Program-made: the position numbers and the translations under genes
The notes under the pieces: generated by a model
The model's database searches: none
The model's input: only the letters and a program-made list of their open reading frames with translations
What the model was told of the DNA's origin: nothing
Shown: one piece after another, positions 58,364 through 64,000 of the stretch
Numbering within the stretch: position 1 is the stretch's first letter
How the letters are laid out: every line of letters starts with the position of its first letter
Origin: Chamaecyparis obtusa
Taxonomy: Eukaryota > Streptophyta > Pinopsida > Cupressales > Cupressaceae
DNA length: 64,000 nt
Assembly (NCBI GenBank): GCA_027943335.1
Contig: BSBK01006348.1
Coordinates: forward strand, 619,001 to 683,000
Reading direction: 5' to 3'

Positions 58364-58816
58364 TGTTAAGTTTAAAACCGGAACACATAAATTAACAATG
58401 AACTGAAATGCAAATCACAAAATAGAGGACACAAAAGATTTATCCTAGGAAAACCCTCCACTTGAGGATGAAAAACTCAGCCCGCAAAATAATGATTCCT
58501 TTATTGAGTTCTCAAAATGAATACAAAGATCTTTCACTTACGATTGAAGACTATAAAATTCAATCGATAAGCCTTATTCACTTTAATCTCAGATTGATTA
58601 TTTTGGCTTTACTAAACAAAATAAACATAAACAATGAGTATCTCTCAGATACTTCTAACACTGAACCAAACTTACAAATATATATATATATATAGATGAT
58701 GTGAATTGATCGATTACACAACAATAACACCCATTGTCTCTTCACATGCATATAATACAAAATATGAGATGTTGATATACAGAAAATCTGCCAAACAACG
58801 TACACAAAGACGTCTT
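58364..58816 (-). repeat. 5' LTR of element A, first piece
   Basis: It matches 49383-49834 of the 3' LTR. The match breaks at the solo LTR 58817-60483, resumes at 60489, breaks again at 60583, and resumes at 63181-63383. Confidence 0.85.
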
Positions 58817-60483
58817 TGTTGGAGATTTGTCAGCAAGCCAGTGCTGACTGTATGTTTGTCATTGATGACAACATATGGTAAGTAGCATGCGTGGAAGACT
58901 TATGCAGTAAGTTTTCAGTAGATGCAGCATGGACATGTTATCAGCTTGATCTCATGGACGCAGAGGTCAACTGTTAATACAGACAGTTATACAGCAACTT
59001 ATGTCAAGCAGTGTTCCTAACAAAGTAATAGGCAGTGTTCTGTGTATGGTTGTCCGTACAGTTATCATGGAGCCTTGCGCCTTTGGATATGTAATGGAGA
59101 CATGTTAGTGATGTTACAGTCATGGACACAGAGTCTAATGATCAGTAGAAGTGAAGTTATGCAGTCACTATTCACTAGTAGCAGTTTCCTGTGTTTGTTT
59201 AGAAGAGCCGACAGAGATTATATTGGTTCTGGAGTTGCGCTTATCATTTCGGTATGCGCCCTTGGATTAGAGCTTGGAGAAGAGTTAGTAAGGTTCGGTT
59301 AAGAGCGCATGAGGTAATTCAGCTTGAGGAGAAAGATCCAATTGTTTTGGTAAAGCTGACAGTGTGTAGCGTGCGTCTACAATTATCTTATTGGACAGGT
59401 CCCAGAATGTGTTGCATGCTTAGTAGAGCCGACTGAATTATTATTGGAGTTTGTTATGACTTCTCTAATATGATTTCAAGGTGGTTCTAACAGGCCGACT
59501 TGATTATTGTTGGAATCATTTGCCGTTGCACCAAAAGCTCGAACTATCAATGCTCGATACAAATGTCAGATTTAACCTGATCCACGGGAGGCGGTTAAGC
59601 CATGTCACGAATCTCCAAGGCGGTGCTGACCACCAAGTCAACAATCTCCCCCTCAGCACCGACTAAGCCTTCAGCCCCAACTGAAGGGAGACTCGAACCC
59701 GTGACCCAAGGCTCTGATACCAATTGTTGAAATCATTTGCCGTTGCACCAAAAGCTTGAACTATCAATGCTCGATACAAATGCCAGATTTAAACCGATCC
59801 ACGGGAGGCGGTTAAGCCATGTCACGAATCTCCAAGGAGGTGCTGACCACCAAGTCAACAATTATATCATTTAGAAGAAAGATATTTATAGACAGTCATT
59901 TGTGATTGCTAGAGTATGTTGAAGAGTTGATTGTGAAGAGCAGAGCAGAGTGTGCGAAGTGTTGAGCCATCAGAAGAAGGTCTATGTGACCAAGTAAAGT
60001 ATGTGCTATACATTGGAACTGATCCAGACAGCAGGTCAAAGTGCAGTTCACCAAGATCCAGATATAGTGTGTATCTATTAAACAGAAGGTTGTAGCTTTC
60101 ACCCCTTTGAGCAGTGTGCTCTCGAATAGTGCGTCATCACCCCTAACAGGGTTAATTGTAAAAAGACTTCTAACAGGGTCCGACCCTTGACCAGGTCTAC
60201 TGTACTAAATATATTGTAAAGCAACTCCTAACAGGGTTAAGGATCTTCTAACAAGGATCATAATACACTAGTACAAAATATTAGTGGGTGTCAATTCCCA
60301 CTGGGGTTTTTACCTATTTGGGTTTCCCCATAACCAAAATATTGGTGTTGTGTTCAAGTGTTCTTTCATTGTGTTTATGCTTTATGTTTAAGTATACTTA
60401 ATTGGATAAAGAATTGTAACTTGTAGATAATTGATTCACCCCCCCCACCCCCTCTCAGTTATCTCTTGGGACTATTCCTAACA
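58817..60483 (+). mobile_element. Solo LTR with a SMART/TRIM element inside
   Basis: It begins TGTTGGAGATTTGTC and ends GGGACTATTCCTAACA. The end has ttcacccccc...ctctcag as in the copia-1-type LTRs. Flanks are gtctt (58812-58816) and atctt (60484-60488), a TSD with one change. Without the nested element it is about 1.3 kb. A plus-strand TATA-like gatatttatag lies near 59879, and 'cctaacagggt' motifs repeat at 60137-60260. No coding region. Confidence 0.75.
59508..59860 (-). mobile_element. SMART/TRIM-type miniature LTR element (353 bp), TSD attat
   Basis: Two 136-bp terminal repeats (59508-59643 and 59725-59860) start TGTTG(G/A)AATCATTTGCC and end AAGTCAACA, with about six differences. Only 81 bp lie between: on the minus strand a primer site TGGTATCAGAGCC (59710-59722) and a purine tract GGTGCTGAGGGGGAGAT next to the other LTR. 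The TSD attat is exact (59503-59507 and 59861-59865). The middle also has GGGTTCGAGTC (minus), like a tRNA B box. No coding capacity; movement would depend on another element's proteins. Confidence 0.93.
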
Positions 60484-61753
60484 ATCTTCTCAAAATCTGA
60501 ACCAACACAAATGGGTCGAACATCACTAATAATATTACCACTAGCTCACATGGTATATACTCCATTCAAATCAAATGGTCACTGTTATACACTGAATTTG
60601 CACCCTGATCTCAAGCTCTCGTAGTCTTGATAACTCAGTATAACATGGGACTCATCTCAAGGTTGCGGGACCTTTTGCTAACCGAGATGAGACCTCCAAA
60701 TTATAGGCTGGTTCCTCTTGGATAATCACCCTGATTTGCTCTTAACAAGAAAGTAAACTTTGAGGGGAAAGGGATAGAAGGAGTGCATGGAAAGGGAAAT
60801 AACAGAAAGCAAATCAATCCTACCAGGTGATACACCGAAACTAGGGTTTGGATCTTAGTATAGAGGGATGAAAACAATGAAGGAATCAAGTCCAATAAGT
60901 TACAACTCACTAGATAGGCTTGCATAAGTATTTCATAGGAGGGTCTGAACAAAGGCTCAACCTATGACCTGCAAACAGACATCCTTTTCTGCAACTAGGT
61001 GTAGGAATGAGACAAGGCTGCTAGGGGCTGTAGTATACCCGCAAAACACCTAAATCAGATCAGACACAGAAAACACACAAAATTGCAGAAAGCAAGAGGA
61101 ATCAGGAAAACTGAGATATCATTGAAATCATGCATACATAAACCTCAATCCAATAAGAGATAATGCAAACAGGGAAGACACAAGGACATGAAGGATTGTC
61201 ACAAAAATGCCTCTGCAATGCTTGAATTCATCAATGAGAATCTACAGGATGTGGAAAAGCCAAAGGGGCAAAAAGAAATGCCACAGATAGCTTCCCAAGA
61301 AAGAGGGGGCTTTTTGTTTTACAAACATGTCAATTCTGAGCTTCAAAAGCTCCCAAAACAAATTATATACATCCCAGCACGCAGGCAGGAATCAAACCTA
61401 ATTAGGGCCACAACTATCTGTAATAGAATAATCACCCCTAAAACAAGTCACTTCTGATCATAAATAAACTCTGCAAAAATCATAGCCGATCAGATATTTG
61501 TCTTTGCATGCCCATGCCTGCAAATCAACAACTTTGATCCATCTACCTCCCTGCAAGCCCACTATGTCATGAATGTTCAAAAATCCGATCAGATCGTAGA
61601 AAGGACCCAAAAAGGCAGCCTAAATCCTCTGCAAATTCTATCCAACCGCAACTGCCCTTGAAAATATCATAAATTTTTAGCTGCCGCACTTGCAAACATT
61701 TCCCTTTGGAAGAAACCCCGCGAAAAAAGGTTGCGCCGCTTGGACAAAGCAAT

Positions 61754-62808
61754 GGTCGCATGATCGCATGAGCTGAAAGGCCTTCATGTGATCATGCGAC
61801 AAGCTTTTAAAAATTTGCCTCCGCCCTTCAAAAATGTCAACGGTCGCATGATCGCATGAGCCGAAAGGCCTTTATGCGATCATGCGACAACCTTTTTTTA
61901 AAAACTGCCTTGCCGCTTTCCACAAATGCTCGGGCTCACGATCGCACTGCAAAATTAACCCCGGCTCCACCTTTGGTTCATCCTCTCTGCAGTCACAAAG
62001 TCGCGCAATGTCTTTCTTAACCCCGGGTCTATCTGGCGACCGCGAGAAATCCTTTAATCGCGCACTTGCGAACTTTCTTTACCAAACCCGGGCCTACCCG
62101 CAAGCCGAGATGCTAATCTAACGGTGGGCGCAAGATCTCATGGGGTCAGAAGATCCCATAAGATCTTACGACCACCGTAGATCTCTTTTCCACCGCCACC
62201 TCATTGCAACCCGGGCCCACAGATCGTTGCATCGGAAAACTTAAAAGAATCGAACGGCTGTCGCATGATCGCATGGGATCGGAAGATCCCATGAGATCAT
62301 GCGCCAGCCGTTGATCTTGGCTCAACTGGTGCCTCCACTACCGGGCCCACTGCATACTGGACACATCACCACCCAAGGTCCCGCCACCAGAGTCAGACCC
62401 GCTGACCGTCTGTCGCATGGTCGCATGCGGTCAAGGGGCCGCATGCGATCATGCAACCAACCGCATGACACCACCCACGCCGTCTTGGAGTTAACTGCGA
62501 GATGCCCACCGCGAACCGCTGACGGTTTGTCACATGGTCGCATGGGCTCGAAAGAGCCCATGCGATCATGCGACAAACCGCAAAATGCTAACCACTAACC
62601 GCCGCTGAAGTCTGCCGATCTCGCATGACTGCTTACCGCTTGTCGCATGATCGCATGCGGCCAGGAAGGCCTATGCGATCATGCGACCAACTGCATGGTG
62701 CTAACCGATGACCGCCGGACGTTGGAGTTGACCGTCAAAACCGCATCAACGGTTGTCGTATGATCTCATGGGATCGGAAGATCCCATGCGATCATGCGAC
62801 AACCGTTG
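61754..62808. repeat. Array of eight related hairpins
   Basis: Inverted-repeat units at 61755-61800, 61843-61888, 62121-62178, 62253-62312, 62406-62464, 62523-62580, 62636-62693 and 62747-62808. They share a stem core gtcgcatgatcgcatg and its complement. The best stems are 27-29 bp with two mismatches (units 4, 6, 8). Loops are GGAA or GAAA in units 1, 2, 4, 6 and 8. Outer stems differ between units but still pair within each. Spacers of about 40-230 bp are GC-rich and loosely related. Function unknown. Confidence 0.9.
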
Positions 62809-62924
62809 GATCTTCTCTGCACTGAACTGGGACCCGCCTATCGGAGTTGCGCGCTGAGGGCCAAAAACATAGAAGGGGTGTCAAAAACACAGAGGGTTAA
62901 CACAGAGGGTTTTCGAACGAAGGT

Positions 62925-63110
62925 CGAAAACACACTGAACTTTTAGAGCGGATAGGTCGAAAACACACTGAACTTTCAGAGCGGATAGGTCGAAAACACA
63001 CCGAACTTTCAAACCAAAAGGCAGAAACATCCCGAGCCTGTAGAGAGGAGGTCGAAAACACACTGGGTTTTCGACACTTGAGCAGAAAACACACTAGACT
63101 CTCGACACTT
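62925..63110. repeat. Tandem repeat, core ggtcgaaaacacactgaact
   Basis: Two nearly exact 36-bp units (ggtcgaaaacacactgaact plus ttcagagcggata) at about 62927-63000 are followed by looser copies to about 63110 with gtcgaaaacacac or gcagaaaacacac cores. Confidence 0.8.
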
Positions 63111-63383
63111 GAGCATTTCACTTCGAAAAACAGGGCTGTGGCCGAAAATGGATGAAAGGAAAATTTTGGGCAACAGTCACCACAAAGGAATGCAAGGGGC
63201 AGCCATCACAAACACCGATGGCACTCTCCATTTCAATAATCGTAATTAAAACATAACCCGTCCATATATCAAACCATGAACTGATGATAATCAATACACG
63301 AAGAAATTACAATGCCAAGTCATCTTCCATGCTAAGTCATCTCATACATGGTGTTGAGTCATATATTTCCAGCAGAGACAATG

Positions 63384-64000
63384 CTGTGATGGAAAATTGT
63401 CATTGATGTCAAAAAGATTATATGTTATTAATGCAAAATTGTCATACATGAATATACACAGCAGGGAAGATACGTATATTCAATATATGATGAAGATATG
63501 TATTGAAATATTCAGCATACACTTAAATGCTATAGAACAGAGAACATATACTGAACAGCATAAAAATATTCAGCAATATTATATACTTACAGAGAACCGC
63601 AGCGGTTAATACAGAGGATGGCATATGCAGATAATCAGATATTCTTCTATGAAGAACAGCATATGTATATACGAACAAATATGAAATGCAACCATACGTG
63701 CATATGGCATATAAACTTCAAAACCAGCAGTATATTCAGATGAAGATACGTATGAAGATACGTATGCATTCAGATTATTCAGTATATAATACATACGTAT
63801 ATGCAGCATCAGAGATGTATACAGATATGATATACCTGACAAACTATTATCGAAAGTAGACAGTTTGTATACAGCAGCGGCAACATGTTTTATATATCAT
63901 TCGAAGTGTTATTAAAGTTTGCATACAACAGAATATCGAAGGATTGAATGCATATATATGCAGCGATTGAAATCATGTTCGAAGGTTTTTATTGAAGATT
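63384..64000. mobile_element. Start of another insertion in the 5' LTR of element A
   Basis: The match to the element A 3' LTR (near 50120) ends at about 63383-63386, where TGTGATGGAAAATTGTC or TGATGGAAAATTGTC begins, a plausible LTR start. The rest to the window edge is AT-rich and dense in tacgta palindromes (gatacgtat near 63469, 63736 and 63748; atacgtat near 63793). Its end and TSD are outside the window. Confidence 0.45.

Larger units (their letters stand above)
60583..63175. mobile_element. 2.6 kb LTR-like insertion (probably a solo LTR), TSD gtcac
   Basis: It starts TGTTATACACTG and ends TTTGGGCAACA; gtcac flanks it exactly (60578-60582 and 63176-63180). I see no second terminal repeat, primer site or pol, so a solo LTR or a large terminal-repeat derivative fits best. 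The first 1.1 kb is ordinary AT-rich sequence. From about 61740 the base composition turns GC-rich with a hairpin array, followed by a tandem repeat. Orientation is uncertain; a minus-strand TATA-like gtatataat lies near 61360. Short ORFs here (for example 61188-61457 and 62299-62598) have no recognisable features. Confidence 0.75.
49383..63383 (-). mobile_element. Element A: copia-derived non-autonomous LTR element with many nested insertions
   Basis: The 3' LTR (49383-50406) and 5' LTR (58364-58816, 60489-60577, 63181-63383 and beyond) match closely once nested elements are removed. Primer site TGGTATCAGAGC is at 58352-58363, next to the 5' LTR. Purine tract GCTAAGATGGAG is at about 50407-50418. 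The internal region without copia-3 is about 2.4 kb and holds only a copia RNase H-like fragment and tandem repeats. The right end of its 5' LTR is itself broken by an insertion that leaves the window, so the TSD cannot be tested. Confidence 0.82.

Noticed and set aside
59042..59436. Plus-strand ORFs of 86 and 60 codons
   Set aside because: They lie within a solo LTR with no domain or conservation to judge.
62299..62598. 99-codon plus and 84-codon minus ORFs in the GC-rich block
   Set aside because: They are open in both strands because the region is GC-rich and palindromic; the residues mirror the hairpin repeats.
61741..62810. CRISPR-like array
   Set aside because: The units are long hairpins of unequal spacing with related, not unique, spacers, inside a plant LTR-like insertion; no cas-like gene is present.

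Overview
The window looks like intergenic or intronic DNA of a seed plant with a very large, retrotransposon-packed genome. A gymnosperm or conifer is my best guess. The reasons are nested LTR elements primed by initiator tRNA-Met, long LTRs, chromodomain Ty3/gypsy and Ty1/copia polyproteins, a plant hAT element, and exons of a plant-type LRR receptor kinase. The species cannot be named from sequence alone. Almost everything is mobile DNA, and I resolved most nesting from 5- or 8-bp target-site duplications (TSDs) and from reading frames that resume across insertions.

Layout. 1-5764: minus-strand gag-only LTR element with a 2.5 kb 5' LTR. 5953-9285: minus-strand 1110-codon gag-like ORF with one stop. 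9835-11881: solo LTR (TSD gagca). 13660-17641: hAT element (TSD gttatgat) inserted in the integrase of a Ty3/gypsy remnant that resumes at 17650. 18258-20849: plus-strand LTR followed by a decayed coiled-coil/zinc-knuckle gag. 21356-34645: a decayed plus-strand ORF split by copia-1 (23514-33391, minus, TSD aagaa), whose 3' LTR holds a small LTR element (24369-26850, TSD ccttt). 35177-37369: LTR fragment and an internally deleted minus-strand gypsy element. 37370-43972: copia-2 (minus), with its 3' LTR truncated.

45571-46235 holds three 72-nt, same-phase LRR exons on the minus strand. They are the only trace of a host gene and resemble the LRR-VIII malectin receptor-kinase subfamily. Just upstream is a 2.1 kb non-autonomous LTR element (46839-48935, TSD cagaa).

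49383 to the end: element A, a minus-strand copia-derived non-autonomous LTR element. Its internal region contains copia-3 (50447-55975, TSD ataga), which has an uninterrupted 1292-residue polyprotein and near-identical LTRs. Its 5' LTR was hit three times: by a solo LTR (58817-60483) that carries a 353-bp SMART/TRIM element (59508-59860, TSD attat); by a 2.6 kb GC-rich LTR-like insertion (60583-63175, TSD gtcac) holding eight related hairpins; and by an insertion starting near 63384 that leaves the window.

The most unusual signals are the hairpin array at 61.75-62.81 kb, with GNRA-like loops and outer stems that change yet stay paired, and a TAG-versus-CAA pattern at matching glutamine codons of copia-1 and copia-2. 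The latter looks like a footprint of deamination at methylated CHG sites. I ran no database search or computed alignment; all comparisons are by eye.
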